Part shown: positions 50,780-59,715 of the stretch, in pieces
Layout: every line of letters begins with the position of its first letter
How positions within the stretch are numbered: the stretch's first letter is position 1
Source of the DNA: a virus
Virus record (IMG/VR): IMGVR_UViG_3300013286_000010
Span: 1 to 64,000 of that record
DNA length: 64,000 nt
Strand: one strand, 5' to 3'
Notes under the pieces: model-generated
What the model saw: only the letters and a program-made list of their open reading frames with translations
Told to the model about the DNA's origin: nothing
Databases searched by the model: none
Position numbers and translations under genes: made by a program

Positions 50780-53071
50780 TTATCCTTGTAACGTTAATTT
50801 AGCAAGTGGACTAAACTTACTGGCAACTGAAGATGCATCTGTAACAACCGCAGGCAGATTAAAAGACGGCACAGCAGGCAAAGATGCACTAACTGCTTGA
50901 TCGTTTTTATCTGGTGAAGTTTTCACTGCATCGGCAGGTTTATCTTCAACTACATTACCACCACCTGCATCAATTTGTCCAGGTATCCTTGCTATGCTCA
51001 ATGTCTGCTTAAACTGTCCGTCTTTAAACGAACTTCGTGCAGATAGAACATGATAAACTCCACCAAACGGTACTTTACCATCTTGGAAATACATTAATCC
51101 GCCCGATTCAAAAGTTCCTATATCTATAGGATTTCTAAAAGTAATGGTGATGAATACACTTCCATAATGTTGAGTCGCTTCGCCGTTTACAGTTATTCCT
51201 CTGCTCTTGGGTTTAGGATTAGTATTACCAATTCCACCCGTAGCTATATAAAAAGGATCGCCTAGTATGGTTATTTCTCCAGTGATCAATGAGGCATTTG
51301 AATTAATAATTGCTTCGTGCATACTTTTGGCAAGAATGCTATACGGATCATCTAATGGTTGCCCCGCAGACCCTCCGGATTTTTCTGACATCTCGCCTGC
51401 ATTTGATGCCGGTAATGTTAATCCTCCAGAAGTTTCACTAATTGCTGTACGAGTTATCCTTTGATCCGATGTTTCTAATTTTGGATCAACGGTATTACTA
51501 TTACCAAGTGCTGTTTTTGATCCGGGAATATCATTATTACCCATGGCTCTTGGGATAGCTTCAAAATATAATGTATTAAAATTTAAATTAAAATCTATTA
51601 TATCTAAATTTTTTCCTGTATAGATATAATTATAATCTCGCAAACTTAACAATTTTAATTTTGCAGCGTCTATGGTATCTGTTGCAAATGCCGGAATTGT
51701 AGTATGATAGACTTTATATTTTGTAACAACATAGGTAAACTTTTGATAAGGTCTGCGAGAAATCTTATCAATCACTTCTGAATTTTCAACATTCAGTGTT
51801 ATTAGAAAATAATCCACCATTCCATATGCATCAGGATTTGTTCCCTTACCCATACTACTGTAAATATCTCTAATGTACTTGCTGTCTCTTATCAATGAAG
51901 AAATACAATCATGAATATTTGCTCCGTTGGCAAATTGTACTGTAGAGGTCCTCGGAGTATATGCTACACCCGAAGGTGCTGTTCCTTCAGTAGGAGGTTT
52001 TGTTGCGGCATCGGCATGTAATGCATTTTCTTTTGTAGTAGTAGCCGGATCATCAAACTTATAAAGTTGATTATCTTTAAGTAATTCAACTACATCTGAT
52101 TTTGCAATTTCATTATCGGGATTATTCAAATCAAACCCTGTAGTTTCAGACCAACTGGGGAATTTTATTTCATATGTGTCATGTTCATTTGATGAAAGAT
52201 CGGTTCTAGATGCCTTATCTGCTTCAGCAACTTGTTCAGTAATTTTCTTCATCAAATCTGTTAAAATTTCTTTAACTGTTTTACCTGACATATTTGCAGG
52301 TTGTTTTAATATATTAGATTGACCGTAACCCTTTTGAGCAAATGGTAGACCAGAACATCTATATCTAGTTCCTTTTTCGGTCACTGACACTTCTAAACCA
52401 GAGAATCCAAATACAAAATATCTAGTACCGCCTTCAACAATTTCTGGATCAGTGAATGTATCACTATCAGAATATCCAACAAATTCCATTTTTAAAATAA
52501 AACTTGCCGACGAGTATGTAATATATCCTGCAGCCACCGCAGACACGTGCAATGCTTCAATAAATCCATTAATACTGTAGGGTTCTATTACTTCAAATTT
52601 TATACTGGTAGGAAGAGTTGTGCCGCTAGTTTTAGAAAATGCCATTGTTGCATCAATGTCGACATTGTCAATAAACAAATCAAATCTGCCAGGGCTCTTT
52701 TCGTTAAAATCACTTACTAACTTTTTAACAGATGGAGAAGCTTGAACAATATCTGTAGTGACTCCAGAGACTTCACCATTGTTTTCGTATTGAGTAGTAG
52801 TTTTAGTTGCACTAACTGTTGTTATACCAGAAGTACCTTTACCACCTGTTTTAGCAATGACAAAATTTAATGCACTGTTTTCATATTTTTTAGGATTATT
52901 AACATCAGCTTTATTCAATGCTGCTAATGTAAAATTATATGTATAAGACCTATAGTTGTTTAATACATTCTGCACGCCAGATGATACAACTTTAGGCGGA
53001 ACTTTAGGTAATACAGTCTTACGAGTAGTATCCTCGTATACTCCGGCTTGTACGTCAATTCTTCCGCCCAT
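50780..53071 (-). CDS. Baseplate hub protein, probable gp27 counterpart
   Basis: 763 residues, one nucleotide from the spike gene. Contains beta-barrel-like blocks (FDLFIDNVDIDATMAFSKTS, RYFVFGFSGLEVSVTEKGTR) and LKLLSLRDYNYIYTGKNLDI then FNLNFNTLYFEA, typical of hub proteins that cap the tube and carry the spike. Longer than T4 gp27 (391). N- and C-terminal tails are Ser/Pro/Ala-rich. Assignment rests on position beside gp5 and gp53 and overall character, not on a diagnostic motif. Confidence 0.6.
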   Translation of the reverse strand: MGGRIDVQAGVYEDTTRKTVLPKVPPKVVSSGVQNVLNNYRSYTYNFTLAALNKADVNNPKKYENSALNFVIAKTGGKGTSGITTVSATKTTTQYENNGEVSGVTTDIVQASPSVKKLVSDFNEKSPGRFDLFIDNVDIDATMAFSKTSGTTLPTSIKFEVIEPYSINGFIEALHVSAVAAGYITYSSASFILKMEFVGYSDSDTFTDPEIVEGGTRYFVFGFSGLEVSVTEKGTRYRCSGLPFAQKGYGQSNILKQPANMSGKTVKEILTDLMKKITEQVAEADKASRTDLSSNEHDTYEIKFPSWSETTGFDLNNPDNEIAKSDVVELLKDNQLYKFDDPATTTKENALHADAATKPPTEGTAPSGVAYTPRTSTVQFANGANIHDCISSLIRDSKYIRDIYSSMGKGTNPDAYGMVDYFLITLNVENSEVIDKISRRPYQKFTYVVTKYKVYHTTIPAFATDTIDAAKLKLLSLRDYNYIYTGKNLDIIDFNLNFNTLYFEAIPRAMGNNDIPGSKTALGNSNTVDPKLETSDQRITRTAISETSGGLTLPASNAGEMSEKSGGSAGQPLDDPYSILAKSMHEAIINSNASLITGEITILGDPFYIATGGIGNTNPKPKSRGITVNGEATQHYGSVFITITFRNPIDIGTFESGGLMYFQDGKVPFGGVYHVLSARSSFKDGQFKQTLSIARIPGQIDAGGGNVVEDKPADAVKTSPDKNDQAVSASLPAVPSFNLPAVVTDASSVASKFSPLAKLTLQG

Positions 53072-53072
53072 T

Positions 53073-53375
53073 TTATAATCCTAATGCAGTATTGATAGTA
53101 GTAATTTTAGGGAGATAAATTTTAACTCCTGCAATTAGATCAAATGTAGGATCTTTAATTATAGATTTATTCCTAATGGCAAATACCCACCATAGATTAA
53201 CATCCCCATACAAATCGTATGCTAATAGGTCTGGTCTATTTTCATATGTACTTGTAACTTCAAACAAGATATCATCAGTTTCTGCAGGGATATCTCTAAA
53301 ACTCATAACATCCAGATACCCATTTTCGAGACTGGTAGAATAATAGGGACTTTTTTTACTGTAAGTTGCGACCAT
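53073..53375 (-). CDS. 53: Baseplate wedge protein gp53
   Basis: 100 residues (T4 gp53 is 196). YENRPDLLAYDLYGDVNLWW followed by VFAIRNKSIIKDP and GVKIYLPK is the gp53/LysM-like signature. In T4 gp53 binds the wedge and helps it join the hub. Overlaps the upstream stop by 1 nt and is 1 nt from the hub gene. Confidence 0.88.
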   Translation of the reverse strand: MVATYSKKSPYYSTSLENGYLDVMSFRDIPAETDDILFEVTSTYENRPDLLAYDLYGDVNLWWVFAIRNKSIIKDPTFDLIAGVKIYLPKITTINTALGL

Positions 53376-54121
53376 TATAATATTCCTGATTTTCTAACTT
53401 TTGAATCACTTAACCAACCATTGACTGTAAACTGTTGCATCTCTGCTCTGCTGTACATAGGTACACATGTTATTGCAATAGTTGATAATACAGGAACAGA
53501 AGCTTCTCCAAATGAAGGAGTTTTAGTGGTAAAATAATCTACACCGTCCGGAAGTTCTAATCTAAAACTGCCGATTGCTACTGGCACATTAGATAACATG
53601 TAATCTCCATATGCATCTAAACGACAAACTGGCGGAGGAGCTCCGCTATTTGGTTCGCCGCCTGATAACATTTTTGTTAATGATCTTAATAAATGAACTG
53701 TAGCAAGATAAACTGCTGCATCTTTATCATTTTGTACTGTAAATTTTCCCGAAATGCTAATATTGCTAATGCCGCTACGTTGATAAAAATTTTGAGTAAA
53801 GTTGCTATGGATAGGAGTAGCAGTTGCATAGTCGGCTTTTTGTTCATAACTGATACTAGGAGTATAGGGGAAAATAATGCCACCTAAATTGTATAACTCT
53901 CCTGCGGAACCTCTAGTGGTCATTCTGATATAGTTATCGGGCACTCGAATCTTAACACGAAGATCAGAAGGAGGAGTATTTCCAGATATTGATTTAGTGT
54001 TGACTTTTGCGGCAGTAGCATAGTCAGGCATAGCACCTTTTAACAATGATCCAAGCCTGGAACTTTGAACAAAGTTTGAAACCGATGCTCCAAGATTACT
54101 GATAGGGTTAGTGAATGCCAT
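53375..54121 (-). CDS. Baseplate tail-tube junction protein (gp48/gp54-like)
   Basis: 248 residues, first gene of the minus-strand late block. Blocks include GGIIFPYTPSISYEQKADYA, HSNFTQNFYQRS, ISISGKFTVQNDKDAAVYLA and APPPVCRLDAYGDYMLSNVP. These look like the tube-like fold of proteins that cap the baseplate and start the tail tube. Whether it stands for gp48 or gp54 cannot be decided; only one such gene is present here. Possible late element GGTAAATA upstream on the minus strand. Confidence 0.6.
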   Translation of the reverse strand: MAFTNPISNLGASVSNFVQSSRLGSLLKGAMPDYATAAKVNTKSISGNTPPSDLRVKIRVPDNYIRMTTRGSAGELYNLGGIIFPYTPSISYEQKADYATATPIHSNFTQNFYQRSGISNISISGKFTVQNDKDAAVYLATVHLLRSLTKMLSGGEPNSGAPPPVCRLDAYGDYMLSNVPVAIGSFRLELPDGVDYFTTKTPSFGEASVPVLSTIAITCVPMYSRAEMQQFTVNGWLSDSKVRKSGIL

Positions 54122-54180
54122 GTTTATTCCTTTATATGCTATTTACCAATAAATAAAATGCTAACTTAATATATAAATGG

Positions 54181-54208
54181 TTGACACTATCCAATTATAT
54201 GTTATACT
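54181..54208 (+). promoter_or_regulatory. Sigma70-type promoter for gp55
   Basis: TTGACA (54181-54186), 16 nt, TATACT (54203-54208). It sits in the 112-bp divergent gap; TATAAATG at 54172-54179 just upstream is one base from a late element. Confidence 0.85.
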
Positions 54209-54232
54209 AAAATAAGGAATAACAATAATAAG

Positions 54233-55159
54233 ATGAACCTTATACCAACAATACGAAAAGTAAAATACTTAAACAATAGAGACCTGTTAGCAGAAATACA
54301 TTATAGTAAATGCAGTTTTTCAAGTTTTACACAACCTGATTACAGTCAACACGACATTATTTTATCAAGTCTCGACAAAGTTAACATTCGCACACTAGCA
54401 GACGCTAAACGTGCCAGAGCCAAAAGAATAGGTCTTATTGCATTTGCAATAGCTCGCAACGGTGGCGATAAGAAAACCAAACTAGCAGAAGTTACTCCAG
54501 ATTATACCACTGTTGCAAAAACTGATGTTATTATCCGTATAATGACATTTGATCATATTCCGCTAGCACCAGGTCGCAAGAAGACAGTCAAGAGCACAGC
54601 AGATAGCCACGAAAAAGTAAATTTTCCTCCTTTCCAGCATTGGAAGTTTGACGAAGTTACAGGTGAATTAGTATGCGTGGGTAAGAGCCATTGGAAAGGG
54701 CTACTAGATACAGGGTACTTTAGCAAGGACCACGGACGTATTACTGAAAACTTAGGTAAGATGTTTATCAAACTAAGCGAGAGATACGCACAGCGTAGCA
54801 ACTGGCGTGGTTATACCTATATTGAAGAGATGCGCGGACAAGCTATCCTACAGTTAAGTCAGATCGGACTACAGTTTGACGAATCAAAATCTGAAAATCC
54901 ATTTGCCTACTACACCGCAGCAGTAACAAACTCATTTACTCGTATCTTAAACATTGAGAAGAAAAGCCAAAACATCCGTGATGACTTGTTGGAAGAAGCT
55001 GGATTAACTCCTAGTTCAACAAGACAAAACGCTCACGAGTACGCAGATGAGATTGCCCGACAGGCAGTACTGTATAAAAATATGCGTATGCCCAAGAGTG
55101 AAGAAGACGTCTTCGAAGATGGAGAAGGCGATGGCGAAACTGACGAAACTAATCCTTGA
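54233..55159 (+). CDS. 55: Late sigma factor gp55
   Basis: 308 residues (T4 gp55 is 185). The C-terminal half has the sigma-like core: RGYTYIEEMRGQAILQLSQI, then NPFAYYTAAVTNSFTRILNI and EKKSQNIRDDLLEEAG, as in other gp55 proteins. The N-terminal ~120 residues (basic, with ADAKRARAKRIGLIAF) are extra compared with T4. gp55 directs host RNA polymerase to TATAAATA promoters, together with clamp gp45, fitting the late elements seen here. The C-terminal tail is acidic (EDVFEDGEGDGETDE). Confidence 0.87.
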   Translation: MNLIPTIRKVKYLNNRDLLAEIHYSKCSFSSFTQPDYSQHDIILSSLDKVNIRTLADAKRARAKRIGLIAFAIARNGGDKKTKLAEVTPDYTTVAKTDVIIRIMTFDHIPLAPGRKKTVKSTADSHEKVNFPPFQHWKFDEVTGELVCVGKSHWKGLLDTGYFSKDHGRITENLGKMFIKLSERYAQRSNWRGYTYIEEMRGQAILQLSQIGLQFDESKSENPFAYYTAAVTNSFTRILNIEKKSQNIRDDLLEEAGLTPSSTRQNAHEYADEIARQAVLYKNMRMPKSEEDVFEDGEGDGETDETNP

Positions 55160-55184
55160 CATTTAAAATACGTCCTGCTAAACT
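55156..55184 (+). promoter_or_regulatory. Sigma70-type promoter for gp47/gp46
   Basis: TTGACA (55156-55161), 17 nt, TAAACT (55179-55184), overlapping the gp55 stop. Same boxes and spacing as the gp45 promoter. Confidence 0.7.
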
Positions 55185-55204
55185 CGTAGCTAGGAGAATA
55201 ATAA

Positions 55205-56218
55205 ATGCCCTTGTTTAAAAAGGTAGCGTGTTTCACAGATATACACTTTGGTTTAAAATCAAATAGTGGAACACATTTACGAGATTGCGAAGAATTTGTA
55301 GACTGGTTTATCCAAGAAGCGCAGAAAGAGGGTTGCGAGACCTGTATCTTTCTAGGTGACTGGAGCCATAATCGAAATAGTCTAAACTTGTTTACGCTAG
55401 ATAGCAGTCTACGCTGTTTAGAAAAACTAGGTGCAGCATTTGATCAGTTCTACTGGTTCCCAGGTAATCATGATCTCTTTTATAAAGACAAACGTGATAT
55501 CCATAGTAGTGCGTTTGGACGACATATCCCCGGTGTAACCGTAGTCGAAAGTATAACAACAATTGGTGATGTCACGCTTGTTCCGTGGCTTGTGGGCGAC
55601 GAGTGGAAGACTTTAGGTAAGATCAAAAGCAAATATATGTTTGGGCATTTTGAATTGCCCCTGTTCTATATGAATGCCATGGTGCAAATGCCCGATCATG
55701 GTGAGTTATCCCCTGGACATTTTGTACATCAGGACTATGTGTTCAGCGGACATTTCCACAAACGCCAGAATAAAGAACGAGTATGGTATATTGGTAATGC
55801 ATTTCCGCATAACTTTGCAGATACCGGCGACGATGCTCGAGGCATGATGGTCATGGAATGGGGCGGTACTCCAGAGTTTATTGATTGGCTGGACTGCCCG
55901 AAGTATAGAACTGTTAAGCTAAGTGATCTTATCGACAAGAAAGATGAGATCATGAAATCAAAGATGCATATCAAAGTCAATTTAGATATTGATATCAGCT
56001 TTGAAGAAGCCAACTTTATCAAAGAAACATTTATTGCAGACTATGATATCCGTGAGATCAGTCTAATTCAGGATAAAACTAACTTAGACGGAACTATCGA
56101 TGACAATCCAGATGCTACATTTGAAAGTGTTGATCAGATTGTGGCTGAACAATTGATCAATATTGAGAACGGACAGTTTGATAAGAACACACTACTTGAA
56201 ATCTATAATAATCTCTAA
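55205..56218 (+). CDS. 47: Recombination nuclease subunit gp47 (SbcD/Mre11-like)
   Basis: 337 residues (T4 gp47 is 339). Calcineurin-type phosphoesterase motifs are FTDIHFGLKS, FLGDWSHNRN, WFPGNHDLFY, FGHFE and FSGHFHKR, which bind two metals. With gp46 it forms the Mre11/Rad50-like exonuclease that resects DNA ends for recombination-dependent replication. AGGAG ribosome site and TAATG joint to gp46. Confidence 0.95.
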   Translation: MPLFKKVACFTDIHFGLKSNSGTHLRDCEEFVDWFIQEAQKEGCETCIFLGDWSHNRNSLNLFTLDSSLRCLEKLGAAFDQFYWFPGNHDLFYKDKRDIHSSAFGRHIPGVTVVESITTIGDVTLVPWLVGDEWKTLGKIKSKYMFGHFELPLFYMNAMVQMPDHGELSPGHFVHQDYVFSGHFHKRQNKERVWYIGNAFPHNFADTGDDARGMMVMEWGGTPEFIDWLDCPKYRTVKLSDLIDKKDEIMKSKMHIKVNLDIDISFEEANFIKETFIADYDIREISLIQDKTNLDGTIDDNPDATFESVDQIVAEQLINIENGQFDKNTLLEIYNNL

Positions 56219-57999
56219 TGTTTAAACTAAAGAATATAACCGTAAAAAACTTTATGAGTGTGGGCAACCAGACTCAAGCAGTTGATTTTGACAAACAAGC
56301 TCTAACATTAGTGCTAGGTAGTAACCACGATCTAGGTGGAGATGACACAGGTTCCCGCAACGGTACTGGTAAAACTACCATTGTCAATGCGTTAAGCTAC
56401 GCGATGTACGGGCAAGCCCTAACCAACATCAAGAAAGAAAATTTGATCAATAAGACCAACGGTAAGAACATGTTGGTCACTGTTGAGTTTGAAAAGAATA
56501 GTACCAAATATCGCATCGAGCGGGGTCGTAAACCTAATGTCCTACAGTTATTTGTCAATGACAATCAATTAAAAACAGATGAACATGAAGATGATAGTCA
56601 GGGCGATAGCCGTGAGACACAGAAGGTAATTGAGCAGATGCTGGAAATGTCGCACACAATGTTCAAACATTTGGTTGCACTAAACACTTATACCGAACCG
56701 TTCCTGTCTATGAAAGCAGCGGATCAACGTGAGGTTATTGAACAGCTATTAGGTATTACATTACTATCGGAAAAAGCCGAAGCCCTTAAAGTATTAGTCA
56801 AAGAAAGCAAGGATCTTATTCAAAAAGAAGAATTTAAGATTGAAGGTATTAAGGCTGCTAATGAAAATGTGCAAAAAAGTATCAACAGTTTAGAGATCAA
56901 GAGTTCTGCCTGGGAAACTAAAAAAGAAAATGATATCGAAGGGTTAGGTCGTGCTATGATGCGATTAGAAAATGTCGACATCGAAACTGAACTAGCTGCA
57001 CATCTGCAACTTAAACAATGGTCCGAGAACAATGTTAAGATTAATAACCTTAACAAACAGAAGGCTACACTAGAATCTGCGGCCATACAAGCTGAAAAAA
57101 CTTTAGCCAAATATAAAAAAGAATTAGAAAGTCTAGCAAATAAAACATGTCATGCGTGTGAACAGGAGTTACACGATCATAAACATGAAGAAATGACTAC
57201 TACGGCTACACAGCACTATGACGAAGCATACGAATATTGGCAACGGATTCGTGCTCAACTTAAACAAGTAATCGAGGAAGTCACTGCAATCGGAGAACAG
57301 CCACATCGCCCGCAGACATTCTATGATACAGAAGCAGAAGCACTGGGTCACAAGAACAATTTAGACGGTCTTGAAAAGAGTTTGACTGCAAAGATTGATG
57401 AATCAAATCCTTACCAAGAACAGATAGCCGAACTTAAGAAGACTGCGATCCAAGAGATCACTTGGGATCATATCAACGAATTGACCAAATTAAAAGATCA
57501 TCAAGAGTTCTTACACAAGCTATTGACCAACAAAGATAGCTTTATCCGTAAGAAGATCATTGATCAGAATTTAAGTTACTTAAACAAACGGTTAGGTTAC
57601 TATATTGACAAGCTAGGGTTGCCGCATCGTGTTGTATTCCAAAACGATCTATCAGTTGAAATTACTCAACTAGGACAAGATCTAGACTTTGATAATCTAT
57701 CTCGTGGCGAGCGCAATCGTTTGATTCTATCAATGAGCTTTGCGTTCCGAGATGTTTGGGAAGGCTTATATCAAAGCATCAATTTATTGTTTATTGACGA
57801 ACTTGTGGATGCAGGTATGGATGCCGCAGGAGTAGAAAGTGCCCTAGCGGTCCTAAAAAAGATGGCACGAGAACGCAATAAGAATATATACTTAATATCA
57901 CACAAGGACGAATTAATAGGTCGTGTAAACAACGTTCTAAGAGTAGTCAAAGAAAACGGTTTTACCTCCTATAGTAATGATGTAGATTATGTTGACTGA
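56218..57999 (+). CDS. 46: Recombination nuclease ATPase gp46 (SbcC/Rad50-like)
   Basis: 593 residues (T4 gp46 is 560). Walker A GTGKTTIVNALSYAMYG, then long coiled-coil arms with a zinc hook CHAC at about residue 305, then signature LSRGERNRLILSMSF and Walker B LLFIDELVDAGMD. It is the SMC-like ATPase partner of gp47. The 3' end overlaps the next small gene by 11 nt. Confidence 0.95.
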   Translation: MFKLKNITVKNFMSVGNQTQAVDFDKQALTLVLGSNHDLGGDDTGSRNGTGKTTIVNALSYAMYGQALTNIKKENLINKTNGKNMLVTVEFEKNSTKYRIERGRKPNVLQLFVNDNQLKTDEHEDDSQGDSRETQKVIEQMLEMSHTMFKHLVALNTYTEPFLSMKAADQREVIEQLLGITLLSEKAEALKVLVKESKDLIQKEEFKIEGIKAANENVQKSINSLEIKSSAWETKKENDIEGLGRAMMRLENVDIETELAAHLQLKQWSENNVKINNLNKQKATLESAAIQAEKTLAKYKKELESLANKTCHACEQELHDHKHEEMTTTATQHYDEAYEYWQRIRAQLKQVIEEVTAIGEQPHRPQTFYDTEAEALGHKNNLDGLEKSLTAKIDESNPYQEQIAELKKTAIQEITWDHINELTKLKDHQEFLHKLLTNKDSFIRKKIIDQNLSYLNKRLGYYIDKLGLPHRVVFQNDLSVEITQLGQDLDFDNLSRGERNRLILSMSFAFRDVWEGLYQSINLLFIDELVDAGMDAAGVESALAVLKKMARERNKNIYLISHKDELIGRVNNVLRVVKENGFTSYSNDVDYVD

Positions 58000-58297
58000 A
58001 AATTTAGAACGTTATAAACAGTTATATTCAGAATATATAGAGCTGTCTATAGAACTGCATAACTATCAACAAGCGTTCCTTGCTACTCTAGGGCAAGTTC
58101 CTAGAGAGAAAGTAGGGAGCGCCTGGTATAGGATGGGCAAGTTATGTAAAGAAATGAAAAAACTTGCCCGATTAGTACACAGAGACCATTTAGCAAATAG
58201 AATAGAGCTGAAAGCAATTGCAGAAGCAGAAGCCGCTCATAGAAGAGCAAACCCAAAAAAACCGGGCCCAAAAGGTCCATGGAAACATAAAAAATGA
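57989..58297 (+). CDS. Small basic helical protein, unknown
   Basis: 102 residues, helical throughout, ending in a basic Pro/Lys tail (NPKKPGPKGPWKHKK) like those of DNA-binding tails. Overlaps gp46 and, by ATGA, the next gene. No recognised family. Confidence 0.6.
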   Translation: MLTENLERYKQLYSEYIELSIELHNYQQAFLATLGQVPREKVGSAWYRMGKLCKEMKKLARLVHRDHLANRIELKAIAEAEAAHRRANPKKPGPKGPWKHKK

Positions 58298-58491
58298 ACG
58301 ATACAAATACACAACTACAACAACAATTTGCAGAATTCCTAGCCGAAGATGCAAAATTTACAGCAGGTAATGCTGCCGCAGGCACACGCTCACGCAAGGC
58401 TCTAGGAGAGTTAGGCAAGTTAGTCAAAGCTCGCCGTAATGAAATCACTGCCGAGAAGAACGCTCGCAAGGAAGCTAAGGCCGTAAAGTAA
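58294..58491 (+). CDS. Small basic, histone-tail-like protein
   Basis: 65 residues: acidic N-terminal helix then a basic Ala/Lys/Arg-rich half (TRSRKALGELGKLVKARRNE). The composition suggests nucleic-acid binding. Coupled to the upstream gene by ATGA. Function unknown. Confidence 0.6.
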   Translation: MNDTNTQLQQQFAEFLAEDAKFTAGNAAAGTRSRKALGELGKLVKARRNEITAEKNARKEAKAVK

Positions 58492-58494
58492 TTA

Positions 58495-58923
58495 ATGATT
58501 TGGACTTATCAAGGTCAAGTTGTAAATGAATTACCCGAGGATTGTGTGGGATATGTTTATTGCATAACCAATTTAATCACCGGGCGCCAATATATTGGCA
58601 AAAAATTAGCAAAATTCTCTAAAACGACCTACAAGACAATCACGTTAAAGAACGGCACAAAAAAGAAAAAGAAAATCAGATCTAAAATAGATTCAGATTG
58701 GAAAGAATATTGGGGTAGTAGCCCCAATCTTCAGGCAGATATAGACACCCTAGGCAAAGAAAAATTCTCTCGCGAAATATTATATTATTGTAAAAGTAAA
58801 AGTGAATGTACCTATATAGAAGCAAGAACCCAGTTCGAAAGAAAAGTATTAGAATCAGACGATTATTATAATGGGCAGATAAGTTGCAGGATACACCAGT
58901 CACATATCAAAGGCAAGATATGA
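58495..58923 (+). CDS. GIY-YIG endonuclease-like protein
   Basis: 142 residues. VGYVYCITNLITGRQYIGKK is the GIY-YIG signature, and KEYWGSS with downstream Glu residues fits the catalytic region. The C-terminal part (FERKVLESDDYYNGQISCRI) differs from T4 DenA. It may be a mobile (Seg-like) nuclease or a DNA-repair/host-DNA nuclease. It stops in an ATGA overlap with the following gene. Confidence 0.75.
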   Translation: MIWTYQGQVVNELPEDCVGYVYCITNLITGRQYIGKKLAKFSKTTYKTITLKNGTKKKKKIRSKIDSDWKEYWGSSPNLQADIDTLGKEKFSREILYYCKSKSECTYIEARTQFERKVLESDDYYNGQISCRIHQSHIKGKI

Positions 58924-59201
58924 CAAAACTTGATTATAGCAAAACTAATAAAAGTGACACAGCTTTCTTAAATGATCCGTTTTGGACCAATCCAAAGGCG
59001 GGTTTTGATAAAGCATGGCATGAACAAAGAAATAAACTCAGGCAACATTTAGGCATACACAAAGAACATGATTGGGAAATCATTAACGAACCCACTGGTC
59101 CACATGCAGGCAAAGTAGTCTGTAACACTTGCAAGAGCAAAAAAGGCAAAAGTATGTTCGTATCATGGCTTCCCAAAGGTTATATATCATCTAACACCTA
59201 A
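58920..59201 (+). CDS. Small protein with a Cys pair, unknown
   Basis: 93 residues from the ATG at 58920 (ATGA overlap), preferred to a TTG at 58884. Contains HKEHDWEIINEPTGPHAGKV followed by CNTCKSKKG, a single CxxC that could bind zinc with the nearby His. No family recognised. Last gene before the long non-coding gap. Confidence 0.6.
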   Translation: MTKLDYSKTNKSDTAFLNDPFWTNPKAGFDKAWHEQRNKLRQHLGIHKEHDWEIINEPTGPHAGKVVCNTCKSKKGKSMFVSWLPKGYISSNT

Positions 59202-59204
59202 GGC

Positions 59205-59670
59205 TGGCGGGCCGGTTTGTAATACCGCTGTGGAAAAACCGGGGAATAACCGGACACGTGACATATTGAGACACTCCCCTAGGTAGATCCTAGTATCCTG
59301 AAAAATTGGAAGTGAGTATGAGAGCGCGAACCCTAATGCTCGACGTATTGATATAGTATGAATGTTAGCATACGAAAAACCGTGCTATAAACACTTAGAC
59401 ATTAGGAACGAGGTCTAAGACGCATTATGCGAGTCGATGTAGGTTGGGAAAGATCAGAGCCCATTAGCAACACGGTAAAACACCTATTTCCAATGTCTCG
59501 GCTGTGACAACTCACATGAAGACAAAAAGATGGAACCGTGCAAAACGGTTCCGTCTGACTAAAACAATCTACATGAATTTAAAAACACTTCGTGTATATC
59601 ATAATAAGTAAAAACAAACAACTGCTATGAGCGATTAGCGAAAGAGCAAGTGAACGTAGTTCACTTTAAT
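59205..59670 (+). ncRNA. Structured non-coding RNA candidate
   Basis: This gap of 514 bases (59202-59715) has no ORF of note but many perfect inverted repeats: CCGGTTT/AAACCGG (59212-59242), CTAGG/CCTAG (59279-59293), GTATG/CATAC (59356-59373), CTTAGAC/GTCTAAG (59394-59419), CGCA/TGCG (59421-59431), GGAACCGT/ACGGTTCC (59532-59552, loop GCAAA) and AAGTGAAC/GTTCACTT (59648-59666). GNRA-like and A-rich single-stranded stretches lie between. The last hairpin lacks a U-tract but sits just before a late promoter. Orientation is taken from the flanking genes. It does not match tRNA, tmRNA or RNase P patterns I know. Confidence 0.45.
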
Positions 59671-59678
59671 AGATTGAC

Positions 59679-59686
59679 TATAAATA
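59679..59686 (+). promoter_or_regulatory. Late promoter TATAAATA
   Basis: Perfect T4 late consensus at the end of the non-coding gap. The start near 59692 gives a 24-nt leader carrying AAGGAA before the ATG at 59716. Confidence 0.8.
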
Positions 59687-59715
59687 AAAGATCGTAATCC
59701 CCAAAGGAATAATAT

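Noticed and set aside
59205-59670. Group I intron or tmRNA in the long gap
   Set aside because: A GATATAGT at 59350 and several paired arms recall group I elements, but I could not place P7 partners or catalytic P/Q/R/S blocks consistently, and no split gene flanks it. No tmRNA ends or TTCRA loop.
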